Source: Limonium bicolor (lineage: Eukaryota; Streptophyta; Magnoliopsida; Caryophyllales; Plumbaginaceae). Taken from it: 64,000 bases of DNA. The translations under genes were made by a program, and so were the position numbers. Under the pieces are notes generated by a model. That model was not told the origin of the DNA. It saw only the letters and a list, made by a program, of their open reading frames with translations, and did not search any database. The stretch covers positions 347,881,636-347,945,635 of the forward strand of contig CM041776.1 of assembly GCA_023374045.1 (NCBI GenBank), written 5' to 3'. Shown here piece after piece: positions 36,626 through 49,169 of the stretch (within the stretch, counting starts at the first letter, position 1; each line of letters starts with the position of its first letter).

Positions 36626-37040
36626 TTGAAGGATCTCCTGACTTCGTCGCCCGTTCTTACTATCCCCGAGGGCACCGATAGGTTCGAGGTATACTGCGAT
36701 GCCACTGGAACCGGTCTAGGCTGTGTGCTTATGCAGCATGGGAAGGTCGTCGCTTACGCCTCCCGGCAGGTGAAGAAGCACGAGGTGAACTACCCCACAC
36801 ATGACCTCGAGTTGGGCGCAGTAGTCTTCGCTTTGAAGATCTGGCGCCACTATCTATACGGTGTGACAGTCACCATCTACTCTGATCACAAGAGCTTACA
36901 GCATCTCTTCACACAGAAGGATCTGAACATGCGACAGAGAAGATGGGTCAAGTTCTTGAAGGACTAAGACATAGACCTGAGATACAAGGAGGGCAAGGCG
37001 AACGTAGTAGCCGACGCCCTCAGCCGCCGAGCGCATTCAT
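36626..37040 (+). pseudogene. C1 RNase H
   Basis: Reads [40 protein letters not shown] and [16 protein letters not shown], with the D, E and D-H residues of gypsy RNase H. A TAA near 36965 precedes ANVVADALSRR, the end of the domain. Confidence 0.9.
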
Positions 37041-37051
37041 TATTCACTCTT

Positions 37052-38508
37052 TTGGCGGGCAGCAGTCTAGTAGATGAGATACGAGCTGCACAGGATAGCG
37101 ATCAGTATATGCAGAGTATCCGGCTGAAGATGTCAGAGGGTTGCTTTGAGCGCCTCAAGTATGATTTTAGACAGAGCGACGACGGCTTGATTCGATTGAA
37201 CGGCCGGTTATGTATTCCGGAGTCTTCTCCTGATCTGAAGGAGAAGATACTCCAGGAGGCTCATTGCTCGTCCTTGTCCGTCCACCCGGGTTCTTCGAAG
37301 ATGTATAAGGACTTGAAGGTCCATTTCTGGTGGAGCGGGATGAAGAAGGACGTAGCGGATTTTGTGACTAGATGCTTGACCTGTCAGAAGGTCAAGTTTG
37401 AGCACAGGAGACCCGGCGGTTTAGTGCAGCCTATGCCTATTCCTTGCTGGAAGTTCGAGGACATCTCGATGGACTTCGTAGTCGGTCTCCCACCGACTAA
37501 GGGAGGACTGAACACGATATGGGTCATCGTAGATTGTCTTACGAAGGTGGCGAAATTCATAGCGATGAAGGATACCTGGAAGGTCCCAAAGTTGGCGGAC
37601 CTGTTCCAGAAGGAGGTGATCCGGCACCATGGTGTGCCACAGACCATTGTGTCCGATAGGGATCCTCGATTTTGTCCAGATTCTGGGGTCAGATACAGGA
37701 AGCATTAGGTACGAAGCTGAAGCTGAGTACGGCCTTCCATCCTCAGACCGATGGTTAGAGTGAGAGGACCATCCAGACGCTGGAGGACATGCTTCGGGCA
37801 TGTGTCTTAGATTTTCAGGGGAGCTGGTTGAGCGACTATATCTGGTAGAGTTTGCGTACAACAACAGTTACCACTCCTCGATTCAGATGCCACCGTTCCA
37901 GGCACTCTACGATAGACCTTGTAGGACTCCTTTATGCTGGGACGAGGCTAGTGAGACGACTATCATTGGGCCTGAGTACCTAGAGCAGCTGAAGGAGGAT
38001 GTCCTACAGATTCGTAGGAACATGAGGGCAGCCCAGGACCGGCAGAAGTCATATGCCGACCCTAAGAGGAGGGACATCGAGTTTACTACTGATGATAGAG
38101 TATTTCTTCGAGTGTCGCCTATGAAGGGCTTTTTCCGGTTTCAGCAGAAGCGCAAGCTGAGCCTGAAGTATGTAGGGCCATATGCGATCACGGAGCGAGT
38201 GGGCCCATTAGCTTACAGGCTGGATCTGCCAGCAGAGCTCGGGAAGGTGCAGGATGTCTTTCACGTTTCACAGCTGAAGAGATATGTGCCCCCCCATAGC
38301 ACATTTTGGAGCCCGAGAGACTAGAGTTGGACCCCGCTCTGAGATACGAAGAAGTACCACTCCGCATCCTCGATACGAAGACGAGGCAGACTAGGAACAA
38401 GACCGTTAGCATGGTCAAGGTTCTCTGGTCGAACCATGATGTGAAGGAGGCTACATGGGAGCTAGAAGACTCCATGAGAGCGAAGTATCCAGCACTCTTC
38501 GAGTAGTG
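37052..38508 (+). pseudogene. C1 integrase with chromodomain-like C-terminus
   Basis: Residues of the zinc-binding module are AHCSSLSVHPGSSKMYKDL and then CLTCQKVK. The core reads ISMDFVVGLPPTKGG and IVSDRDPRF, two of the catalytic acids. A TAG near 37706 and frameshifts between 37700 and 37800 and near 38310 follow. The second frame continues FAYNNSYHSSIQMPPFQALY, then the GPF-type tail RVGPLAYRLDLP and VFHVSQLKRYVP. The last part, DTKTRQTRNKTVSMVKVLW and KEATWELED, is the chromodomain-like end typical of Tekay/Del chromoviruses. In that family it is thought to steer insertion to heterochromatin. Confidence 0.88.
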
Positions 38509-38544
38509 GCTGAGATACTTGTACGGGTTCGTGGGCGAAACCCA

Positions 38545-38560
38545 TTTTAAGGGGGGTAGA
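38545..38560 (+). promoter_or_regulatory. Extra polypurine tract-like copy in C1
   Basis: ttttaaggggggtaga is identical to the tract just before the 3' LTR (39042-39057) but lies 497 bases upstream, soon after the pol stop. Confidence 0.6.
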
Positions 38561-38737
38561 GCCACTTGGCACGTGCATATGCTTATGCACTAGGTCTTGC
38601 ATTTTACATGTTTTGTGACATGTTTTTGTAGTATGCTTTGACATACATGTACGTATTGTGTTGTGATGAATGTTGTATGTATCATACGTTGGTTGTACGT
38701 GCCTTAAGTGCCTTAAGTGCTTGATTGTTATATATGA

Positions 38738-38850
38738 GAGTTGTACCTTGTTTAGTACATTGTGAATGAGTTGTACCTTGTCTAGTACATTGTGAAGAGT
38801 TGTACATTGTCTAGTACATTGAATGAGATGCACCTTGGCTAGTGCAATGC
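38738..38850 (+). repeat. Four tandem units of about 29 bases in C1 3' non-coding region
   Basis: Units begin at 38738, 38768, 38797 and 38825, each close to gagttgtaccttgtctagt followed by acattgtgaat. The last unit is more diverged. Confidence 0.85.
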
Positions 38851-39041
38851 ATGATGCATGATTTAAATTACTCCATGATGTGAGTTATATGTTATACGAT
38901 AGCGCTGCATCGAAGGTGGTATATGCATACTAGGTCTAAACCTAGTGGGACTCGATCCCTAGTAGTGAGATGTACGAATACCTAGTGGAACTTGATTCCT
39001 TAGGAGAACTGATTACAAGTAACGACTTCGGGATGAAGTCT

Positions 39042-39057
39042 TTTTAAGGGGGGTAGA
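39042..39057 (+). promoter_or_regulatory. C1 polypurine tract
   Basis: ttttaaggggggtaga sits one base before the 3' LTR start tgaaataccc, the position where plus-strand DNA synthesis is primed. Confidence 0.85.
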
Positions 39058-39058
39058 T

Positions 39059-42000
39059 TGAAATACCCCAAACCTTAATAAAGAGATAATCATTATATTA
39101 TGATATAACAAGGCTATATTAATCCTTAAACACTATTGGGAAGCACTAAATAATATTAAAGCACAAAATTTACCTTAAGGACATTATAAGTCAAAAATGT
39201 GTCTTAAGAACTCACAAGAACTTTGGGACCTCTAATAAACCCCAAAGTTGGTTAGTTTACTATAATAACCTATACAAGATGATTGCACATCACAGATCAA
39301 TCATCCAACACATAAATATGCCTTAAGACATATAAGGCCAAAAATGTGCTCTAAGAAACCACAAAGGTTTTCTTAGCTTAGCAAGGGTCCAAAGTGGATT
39401 CATTAGCTTCCTAATCTTATAAGGGATCTAAAGAAACAAATCCCAAATAAAACTAACCTCAGAAACTACTTAAAACGCAAAACGTGCCCGAAAACTCCTT
39501 AACGCGGTTTTACGTATGTGGTCTAATTAATGATCTTCTTGTGCCTTTTGGCACTAGATTACATTCATTAATATTTAAATGGGTCATGATGCACCACATT
39601 AGAGGTTCTAATCCCAAGTTTTCAAATAAAAACATAATTAGTGAATTTAATAATAAATAGTAACCGAAATAAGCATTTTCTTAAGTCTTGTTGACTAATG
39701 AGTCAACAAGTGAGTGATGACTCACCTTCTAAGGCCAATGTCGGCCAGGTTACAGCAAGGAGGGACACCTCATTGCATGGCTCACAATATTATATCTTAT
39801 GGTGTGATGAATCACCCATTAACTATTCATTTAATTAATAAATGTCATTACATAAGTCACAAGAGACTTCTCCTTCCCATTTTCCCTTGTCAGCCGAATT
39901 CTATACCTCATTAGCTCTCTCTTTTGAGTTAATCCAAGCAATAACAAGCCCTCTCATTAGAGAATTAATGGTAAGTGATTAAGGTGTCATTAGTTGATTT
40001 TCCTTAATTCTTTTTAATTCTCTTCATAATCTAATGATTTCTCTTCTTTTATGACTTCCTTATAGTCATTATACCTTGCTTAAAGAGGTAATTTCGGTTG
40101 AGACATTCAAAGACCAAGGCTTAAGCTTAATTACATTTAAGGTAATTATACATCTTAAGCTTGTTTTCCCTTAATTCGGTTGCTTATTTTGATTTCTATG
40201 AGTTTATTTACTCATAATCTTTCCTTTGATCATGTTGGATTAATGGAGTAACCTTGTTGTCAAGCTTGGCGATTTTCTAAGGAGTTAAAATCCTTTCTTA
40301 AGCCATTTTCTAAGGTAAACCCTAATTACCTTCTACCAAAGTTAAACTTTTGTTAATCTCATATTTTTGTGGAGATTTTAACATATTGTTATGCTTCTCA
40401 TATAGGCCAAATTCTTGCTTAAGCTTCCCTTACAATTTAAGGTAATAATCAACTTAATTCCTACATAATTGTATTCTTTATGATTATCTCTATTTTAGAG
40501 ACTAATCATATCTTATCTAATAGTTTAATCATGTTGCTAAATTTGGAGAATTGTTCCTCTTCAAGGCCGAGAACAAACAAGCCTTAAAAGCTTGAAATTA
40601 TAAGGTAAAAATGTTGTAACAATTATATTACAAAGTTTTAATGACATTATTACTATTGTCGAGAGAGTATATGGTTATTTGGCAAATTTTGACATTAAAA
40701 TTGATGTAGCAACCTTAGGTAATTTATTTGTGGTTTAATTAGCATAATTGTCACAATTATGACATTATATGGAATTTTGATAAATTAATGAGATGGTATA
40801 AGTGAGGCTGAGAGCATATATTATATTTTGAGACATTTTATATGTAATAATTGAGCAAAGATGTGATAAGGCCATGTTATTTAGGCCATTTTATTTTAAG
40901 TTTATAGCTTATTTAATTTAGTTTATGCACTTATTATAAGTAATGGGGTAAAATTGGTAATTACACAAGAATATAAGGTGTCGTGGGCTATTTACAAGAA
41001 TTTAGGAATTTAAAATGAATTTTAAATAAAATTATAACATTTTATAAGTTTTGGGTCAAAATAGGAATTTTATAAAAAGTATGGGGGTATAAAGTGTAAT
41101 TACCGAGAATAAAGAGTCAAACTAGACTTTAGAAGTCAAATATTGACTTTATAAAATGTTTGACCAATTTTGGTGAATTTTGGAATTAAACATTAGCTTA
41201 TAATAAGCTATATGTTATAATATAAGATTTTTATAACATATGGGCTCATATTGAGATTTCTGAAAATAAAGGGTATAAAATGGTATTATAAACACCTATG
41301 GGCTATTAGGAATTTTTAGAAGTTAAATTGATTAAATTTGGAATTTAAATGAGCTATATAAGTATAATATATAGTTTTTCATGACATTGTCACATTTTGA
41401 AATAATATAAGGAAGGTTATATATGTAACTGAGAATATATAAGGTTAGTAATGATATTTATAACCTTATGTTAAAGTTAGAGAATTTATTGGATTAATAT
41501 AGGAGGTTTTATAAATAAAAGAGTATAATATATAGTTTTAATGTTATAAAAGACATTATATGACTATAATATAAGTTAAAGAGTCAAAATATAAAATAGA
41601 ATAGCCTAGGGGCTGTTTGCATATCTACACATATATATATAACTATTTCTTATAATTATAATAATGTTTTAAAGGTTATAATATAAGATATAAGTTATAA
41701 ATATAATAGATAATGACATAAGGGGTTATTATATAATTTTGGAAATATATGTGTATAAATTATGAAAGCCGACAATTATATAAGTTGTTTGGTTAATTTA
41801 TGACATAATATAACTATAGGTTATAATTATGTTAAGAGATATATGTATGAGATAAAGTATAAGATTATAATAAAACATTATATAAGTATAATGGCATTTT
41901 GGTAAATAAAGAGGAGTATAGTGCTGTACCGAAATTATAAAGGTTTGAAAATGAATTTATAATATAGTTGGAAATGTTATGAAAGATATAACATTCATAT

Positions 42001-44063
42001 ATTAAATATATTCATTATAAAGAGATTTATAAGTTATGGGAAATACCATATAATAAATGGTATAATATATGTATATATAGATATATATTATATATATATA
42101 CTCACATATATAAATAGATATGTGACAAAAGAGAGATATATAATATGGTTGTATAACCATAAGATATTATTAAGGAACTATAAGGTATGTTGAGACAATT
42201 ATAAACAATTGTTGAAATTGATATAAGAGGAGATAAATAAAATATAAGAATTAAAGAAATGGAATTATATAATTCAAGTATACTATATGGAATGTCTAAG
42301 TATAAACACTTAGAAGATATTATATATGCCAAGTAGAGGTATACAATGTATAATAACAATTATACATGCAATATAGTTTTAAGACTATATGATATATTTA
42401 TGAGATAAATACACTAACGTATTACGACGTGATTATGCATGCGAACAACATTGCATGCAATATATGACGACTACGTAAATTAATTCCAAACGAACCCGAC
42501 AACCACGATACATTAATTAATAAACGACGGGGAATAGTCGGGAGGGATTAGTAACGGTATGAGGTACCGTACTATATTGTTAGATACTAATGCGTAGCAT
42601 GGTATGTATTACCAGATTCTAGATCGAGAGACGTCGCACCTGGAGCTGTTCATACTCCACGGTTTTACTTAGCGTCATACGGTATGTTGCTTTTGTGGCT
42701 TGATTGTCTCTGAGGATTTCCTCAGTTCAGACATTGTTTGCTAATCTGTGAATAAGATTGCTTGTCTGATGAATGATTTAATATGCATGATTGTATATTA
42801 ATGTTGCCATGTTATTTACTATTGTTGCGATAATAGTACAAGTTCGTATATATGAACTATATATATAAAACGAACTAATGGCAACGATGCTACTTGTATG
42901 TATACATTGATATAATATAAGTGACGTGAGAAAACACGTCATAGCATTAGATAATCTAAGATATATATCATCCGAGATTATATACGGAGCATTGGCCTTG
43001 AATAACGCCGCTCTCGTATTACATTCGAATGGTAAACCACCTAGTGACCCTAGGTATAAGACCTCCAGAGAGGCACATATTCGAGATGTACACTGATCCC
43101 CTAAGTTCCGACTTAGGATAGGTTACGACCTTACCATCAGTGATTAAAGAGTAAGAGAGTTGTATGGAGAAAGCCAGGGATGTCTGCCTTGGTGCGCGCT
43201 GTGATCACAATACGATGCCAGGACGTCTGCGGACTAGTCCGTACGTATCGAGTAAAATTCCTGTGAACTCAGACAGTTCGTTGGTCGGAGACTCTACCGT
43301 TGGAGTCGGCTACTGCCGTGGGTGACCCGCCTTAAATAGGGGTATGGAGTAGAGATGCGTCGTTATAACGAGACGTCGTCATTAGGCATTATACCTTACA
43401 CGCCGATACGAGAACTAAAATGTTTATGTACATTCCTCGTGATCTTGCTTATTGTTCGGTTGCCTATTATATGTTGTTGTATGATTGTTGTGATATACAT
43501 GTATGATTGGTTGCTACCGCATGATATTACCATATTATGTTTACAGTTATTATTTACTGTTAAACGGTATCGCATGTAAATGAATCGCATGCTCTCGACC
43601 AATTAGCTGGGGGTCCGAGGGGGCATGATAGTCATAGGGTAACATACTCAGCAGGGGCTGATTCCATACACCAACAATATTTTTCAGAAGATTAGCTGAG
43701 GTCGCCGAGGAGCGCGGCTTTTGTAGTGACGCACATTGTACGACGATACACTTATATTTTGGACTCGGGTTGTTTTATCGAGGTGTACATATTATTAGAG
43801 TTGCTCACGTGTACGTACTAGACTACTAGAGGACTTTAGGTTGTACTTTACTGCTTTATATATATAACTGTTGTCTATCTCTCGTGATCACTGCGGGAAA
43901 ACGTTTCGTATGTTGATTACTTCGTTATAAGCGTCGTTACTCGTATGGGCGAGTGACGACAGTGACACCATAGTACGATTGTCCGTTATTTACTGCTATG
44001 ATTTAATTGCTTAATTACGATTGTCAAGAGATGTTTAGGAGCCGATTAAGTAGGGGTGTTACA
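39059..44063 (+). repeat. C1 3' LTR (5005 bp)
   Basis: Runs from tgaaataccccaaacc to taggggtgttaca. The first 3.46 kb match the truncated 5' LTR; 42519-44063 is present only here and represents the part deleted from the other copy. Possible promoter and leader lie in the unique part but cannot be placed by eye. Confidence 0.9.
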
Positions 44064-44068
44064 GTACT

Positions 44069-44667
44069 CGCCTCCTCCGTCGCGCCTGCACCCTCCGTTA
44101 CCCCAACCCAGCACCACCCGACTTACCACCGCATTCACCCGCCACCAGCTACACCACTTCCTATTTCTGCAGCCGCGCCGTTACCCCCATACACCCGACA
44201 CTTCCTCTAGCACCAATCCCCACCCACTGCCCAGACTCCGTGACCCATCACCCAACTCCAACCCTCGCGCCCACTCCCATGCACCATCTCAAATCGCACC
44301 AGCACCACAAATCGCACCCACCACCACCGAATTCCCATTAGCCCAAATCCCCCACTCGATCTACAACACCAACCCAACCCCAGACCACCACCGGTTCCTC
44401 TAATCCCATCTCACCTTCGCCCCTCGCATTCAAACCCACCTGTTCTCCCACACCCCCGCGTGCGCCAATAACCAGCCCTCACCCGCCCTGTCCACATTCA
44501 TCCCAGTACCTCGCCTCCATCCAATAACAAGCTTCATCCGATTCCCTGATTGCTCACCTTCCCAATTTTACCAATTTGCAACCCTACCCTGCGACCCACC
44601 TCTACTCCCAGTCAACCCACGCACCAGTCCACCGCACTACCACAAACTTCCTTAATCCGAATTCTCG
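44069..44667 (+). other. A1 C-rich leader before the env-position ORF
   Basis: After the C1 insertion A1 continues with a Pro-codon-rich, C-rich stretch. Short open frames of Pro/His/Thr-rich composition are present but have no start or domain support. It probably is untranslated leader or the spliced-out segment before the next ORF. Confidence 0.5.
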
Positions 44668-45979
44668 ATGGCCCCGAAACGTGCCCGTCGCCCTACCACC
44701 ACTGGAGCTTCCTCATCTGCGGAAGCTACTCCACTTCGGGTACGAGAGACAGTTCGAACTGACTTCATCACCGTGGCTGCTGCCGACTGGTTCCAAGCCA
44801 AGGAACGAAAAATTATTGCTGAGAGGTCAGTTTGCCCATCTTTAATTGCTGAGTTCAATTTAGAGAGAATGTTTAGCGCCAGGAATTGGGTGTGTCTACT
44901 GAACCGGGGTGGTAAATTTTACCCGAGACTAGTTAAATTATTCTATGCTAATGCCGCGGTGAGTGCGATGGTAAAGAAATAAAATCACGGGTTAAGGGGA
45001 AGGATATTATAGTAGATGTCACCCGTATTAGACATGCTTTGCATTTACCTATTCGGGCTAGGATCCCGACTCAGGAGGACAGGGAGAATCAGACACTACG
45101 TGAGCGACAAGCTTGGGAGCACTATTTAAATTTGGTTTTGAATGATCCTGCTGTTCAGCCGCCAGAGGCAAAACAACCGGGACAAACAGGTGGTTACAAG
45201 AGATAAGTTGCCCCCCCCCCAGTTGAGCGTCTTCTCTTGGGAATTATAATGTATAATGTTCGCCCTCGTGAGTGTGCGGATCTGAATTCTATAGACTGCT
45301 ATGTTTTGCGCTATCTTCTAGATGACGAGCTTGCACAGGCAGCGTTCCCAATTGCCTTGCATGGGCTAATTTTTCAGTCCATGCTTCGGGTGGTTGACAC
45401 AGACAGTAGTGCTTCTCTTCCCTTCCCGCACCTCCTGCAGTCTTTCTTCGCGGCTGCTTAGGTAGATTTTATGGATGAGCAGCCCCAGTTCCCTCGGTCT
45501 TCTCTAGACATGACGATGATGAGGTTCTTTCAGTGGGAGAAGACCGAGGGACAGTGGGTGAAGCGACGACGCGCTTTACTGGGTGCGCGAGCTCCCAGAG
45601 CTGCTGAGGCTGAGCCGTCTGCTGCTGCCACTGGTGGTGAGATCCCTAACATCCCGATGCCCACTGCTCCGACCTCAGGATATGAGGAGTTGCTTCGTGA
45701 GCTTTCTGATTGGAGGGGGTGGCCACCACACGTTTGGATGGTTTTGCTGATTATATGACTCAGGTGGATACTCGTTTGGACGGGATGCATTCGAGCCTCT
45801 ATGATTATGGAGCGCGGATCTTAGCTTTGGAGACCCACCAGACGGAGTATGAGGCTGGACATGAGGCACAGTTTGCTGAGTATGAGGCTCGCCAGGAGGC
45901 ACGTTTCTTTGACTATGATGCTCGCTTCGCTCAGCTGGAGTCCTGGCGTCTCCCTCGTGACCATCCACCACCTCAGTAG
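44668..45979 (+). pseudogene. A1 env-position ORF (plant retrotransposon ORF of unknown function)
   Basis: Starts MAPKRARRPTTTGASSS and reads FNLERMFSARNWVCLLN and FYPRLVKLFYANAAV. After a frameshift near 44975 it continues VKGKDIIVDVTRIRHALHLP, with a TAA near 45204. It then reads MYNVRPRECADLNSIDCYVL and another stop near 45460. A further frameshift near 45710 leads to a C-terminal coiled-coil-like stretch (YEAGHEAQFAEYEARQEARF) ending at 45979. The middle resembles the domain called putative plant transposon protein, found in Athila-type elements after pol. Although it lies where retroviruses keep env, I see no signal peptide or clear transmembrane helix, so an envelope role is not supported. 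It has at least four breaks. Confidence 0.7.
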
Positions 45980-47348
45980 ATCTTTTGCTGGTTTTTGTTC
46001 TTTTATTTTCAGACTCTTTATCTTTTTATTGCTATTGTTGTTTTTCTCTTATTTCCTAATTTGACTATTTTAATGTATTTAAGCTTGTTAGCTTGCTCTT
46101 TTATTATTATTTTTTTCTTTTCTCTTTGGGATGTTCTTTGTTACTTGGCTACTTCTGCTACATACAATCTGTGGTACTGTTCCTTTATTTGGTTGCAACG
46201 AATTGTCTACTGCTCCTTGATATTCACATAGGATTGCCAAATTTGTGTTCATATTCGAAAGAAAACAAAGGAGACTCTACCCAATTCTTTTCAGAACTCC
46301 ATCAGTAGGCCGTTCCTTTTCATAAGTGTGGGGACGTCCTCTTCACCAATTTTCCAGGGGAGTTCTGTTCTTTCTCTTGCACTTTGATTATTAAGGCAGC
46401 AATGCGGACATTGCTTATTTCTAAGTGTGGGGAAGTAAGGGGGTGGCAGCAAAATTGTTTTCTAAACACCAATTTGCTTATTTTGTGTGGTTTCTGACAT
46501 TACTTATTTTCTCATTATTGACTTTTGCTGACCCTCAACAATTTTTTTTGACATACTTGGTCTTAATTTGTGGTTAGATGAGTCAGTTGGGAATATCCGT
46601 ACAAGTAGCAATTATTCTGAGATTGAATCCGGACTTTAGTCATAGAAACTTTGGTTATACTGCTTGTATGTACAATTTTTTGTTAAATTTTTTATCTATT
46701 TCCTTCAAACAAAAGGTGAGATCATTTTGTGACTATTCTGTTTGGACTAACTTGGGGCGTTGGAAAGTTATGGAATGAAAGGAAGGAAAGGAAAAAGGCA
46801 AGGTACTCCTCTAATCTATTCTGAACCGGAACAGTCCTCTCCCATCTGGTAATTAAGCCCTTGGAGTGCCTCATCACTTATCTACCTAAGATCATCTGAT
46901 CTGGGATAGAAGGCCAACACCGTTACAAGGATGGGGAGAAAAGTCTGGGGGATGAAATAAATAATGCTTACTCAGAAAAATCGGGAGAAAATTTCTTTCA
47001 TTCTAAGCAGTTAATTGCAAATTCTTCCTTGATTATGAGTATGTGGCAATGAAAGGTAATGTGGAATATGACATTACTTCTTGACCCTTGTCGTCCAATG
47101 AATTGTGGAAAGCAAATGGAAAGTAAAGCCCTCAGTGAAATCTGGACTAAATGGTTATGATGATTGTCTCAGGCATTTAACAAACACCCCAGTTTCACTG
47201 TTTAAAGAAAACCTGCAGTACTAATCATTGCGTCTTATGACTGTTGTTCAGTATTAGATTTCCTTGTACATTTTTCCTGATCTTATAAATCGCCGCTTTT
47301 GAAACCCGATACATTCTGATTGCAGTAATTGCTTGAGGACAAGCAAAG
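45980..47348 (+). other. A1 3' untranslated region
   Basis: T-rich and then mixed sequence with phrases aagtgtgggga repeated near 46327 and 46422. Short frames such as 46578-46778 have no recognisable product. It ends in ttgaggacaagcaaag, a conserved run-up to the Athila 3' LTR. Confidence 0.6.
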
Positions 47349-47365
47349 ATTAAGTGTGGAGAATT
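47349..47365 (+). promoter_or_regulatory. A1 polypurine tract region
   Basis: Purine-rich attaagtgtggagaatt directly before the 3' LTR; its position and the preceding aggacaagcaa phrase match Athila elements. Confidence 0.7.
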
Positions 47366-49039
47366 TGATAAGCCAGGAATTCATCTTTTCCTATAGGGTC
47401 TTTTGATGCCTAATTCATCACTATTTACTGCTAAATTCCCATCTTATGAGTATATTTGTGTTTCATGTTGCAATCGTCCTCTATGATGGTTTTTATGTGC
47501 TATTTCAGGTAATTAATCTCAAGGAAACACGTTCCCTATCATTGTTAGAGATTTTGCATTTTCAAACAAGTTGTATTGAATGAAGGCAAGCATCATCGAC
47601 CCATTTTAAAGCATGGTCCGAGACTTCATACACACCCTAAGTCCCGGACCAACCCTTAGCAACACTCACGGCCCATTTTTAATCATGGTCCGGGACTTGA
47701 TACACACCTTAAGTCCCGGACCACATTGTGCCTGTTTCTTGACCAATTTTGAGCATGGTCCGGGACTTGATACACGGCCTAAGTCCCGGACCACAACGAA
47801 GAGTTATTCTCGGTTATTTGTACAGGATGGTCCGGGACCTCTTCCATATCCTAAGTCCCGGACCAAAAGTGTTAAAAAAACATGCCAGCGTCAGATTACT
47901 GAGTGACAGAAAGAAAGCAAAAGCTAAAGCATGCTAGCATCAGATTACAGAAAGAAAAGCAAACCTGTGCATGATTGCACGGGTGACAGAGAGAATCCAA
48001 CAACATTTTACAACACACATACACAGCATATTACAGAGAAAAAGAGGATTAGCAGTAGATCTGGGGGATGGCTTTTGGGAGTTTAAAAGGAGACCAAGGG
48101 AGAACATTAGAGGCATCGAGAGTTTTGGGAGAGGTGCTGCTAATAGAGTTCTACTAATTCTTTCTTGCGAAGAGAACAAACGGAAGGCTAGCCACAGAGA
48201 ACCAGATTCGAGGAGACTGAAGGCCACAAGCAGAAAATAGTGACCGCTTCTAAAACAATTTTTCTGCTAATTCTTCTTTCTTTAATTTGTTCTATTTCAC
48301 TTGAATAATATTGTTATTTCCATGGCTCAGTAGATTTTATAAATTCCGGTTTGCTATGTAATCCAAATTCAAGGTTCCATTACCTTTGTGATTTGACCAT
48401 TTTAACAGATTAAAGTGTTTGTTCCTTATTTATTTTTATTACTCTTGTGATTTGGCCAATTACTGGATTTTATCAGTTTATCTGCTAATAAGTGAAAACT
48501 GCAGCAGATATTAGACAACAGGAATGGTACCGGTTAATTTAGAGATGGTAAATTCCTCTAGGATATTAACTGATCTTTAAACTGGATTTGTCTTAAAGAT
48601 GTTGACAATTAGTAAATTTGTAACGAGAGTTAAAATTTATTAATTGTTAATTAGATTCCACCGAGTGGGAGACCGAACGTGGAATATTTTTGATCTGGGA
48701 TTTTAGTCTGGATTTTGGTAAACGCATTGAGAAAGGAACCAAAGAATTAGGAGGATTAGCGAACCGGAATTTCGCTGTTTTATTAATTCAAGAATATCAT
48801 TATTTTACCCATTTTCCTTGCATTTATTACTCTTGTTTTTATTTATGTTTTTGTTTCATAATTTAGTAATTCAACAAACAAAACCCCCCTGTTACTTGAG
48901 TGAGCTAATTTATTAGTTTGATTTAGATATTAATTAAATTAAAACGCTGTCTCCCTTGGATTCGATAACCTGGAGGGACCCTTCTAGGTAAACTTGCCAC
49001 AATCGACCGGTATACTTGCCGTTAGGTTTTACCCCAACA
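47366..49039 (+). repeat. A1 3' LTR (1674 bp)
   Basis: Near-identical to 13922-15592, ends accccaaca at 49039. Followed by acggc, the counterpart of gcggc at the left. Confidence 0.9.
47615..47864 (+). repeat. Four phased palindromes in A1 3' LTR
   Basis: Units at 47615-47650, 47687-47722, 47757-47792 and 47829-47864 start 72, 70 and 72 bases apart. Three of the four are perfect or nearly perfect 12-base stems. Confidence 0.9.
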
Positions 49040-49169
49040 ACGGCATATCTACGAGGCATAAAGAACGCTTTCATACTGAAGCATTTTTTATGTGTGAACA
49101 AAAAATGACATTTGGCGCGAGAGTATAAGAAACGCTTATACATGTAAGCGTTTCTTATGTGGTCCTTTT

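Larger units (their letters stand above)
32388..44063 (+). mobile_element. C1: chromovirus-type (Tekay/Del-like) Ty3/gypsy element with large internal deletion
   Basis: Perfect 5-bp duplications gtact (32383-32387 and 44064-44068) flank it. The intact 3' LTR is 39059-44063 (5.0 kb). The 5' LTR is cut off at about 35848, where the sequence jumps directly into the RT region of pol. The last 1.5 kb of the LTR, the primer site, gag and protease are therefore gone. RT, RNase H, integrase and a chromodomain-like C-terminus remain. LTR differences by eye are about 11 in the first 285 bases. It is inserted in A1 between the palindrome array and the env-position ORF. Confidence 0.9.
13922..49039 (+). 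mobile_element. A1: Athila-like Ty3/gypsy retrotransposon with env-position ORF, split by S1 and C1
   Basis: LTRs 13922-15592 and 47366-49039 are near-identical (about seven differences in the first 165 bases by eye). Flanking 5-mers gcggc (13917-13921) and acggc (49040-49044) differ at one base. A tggcgccgttgc-type primer site follows the 5' LTR. In order come gag, a DLGA-type protease, RT, RNase H, integrase and, after a gap, an ORF in the envelope position. That order plus the aggacaagcaa...aagtgtgg tract before the 3' LTR is characteristic of Athila. Net length without S1 and C1 is about 12.8 kb, usual for the family. All genes have stops or frameshifts, so it is inactive by itself. Confidence 0.9.

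Noticed and set aside
44056..44403. Pro/His-rich frame as an extensin-like gene
   Set aside because: It starts inside the C1 LTR end and target duplication and has no repeats or signal peptide; C-rich leader of A1.
44668..45979. Viral envelope gene
   Set aside because: No signal peptide, membrane helix or fusion-type region was visible; only the map position suggests env.
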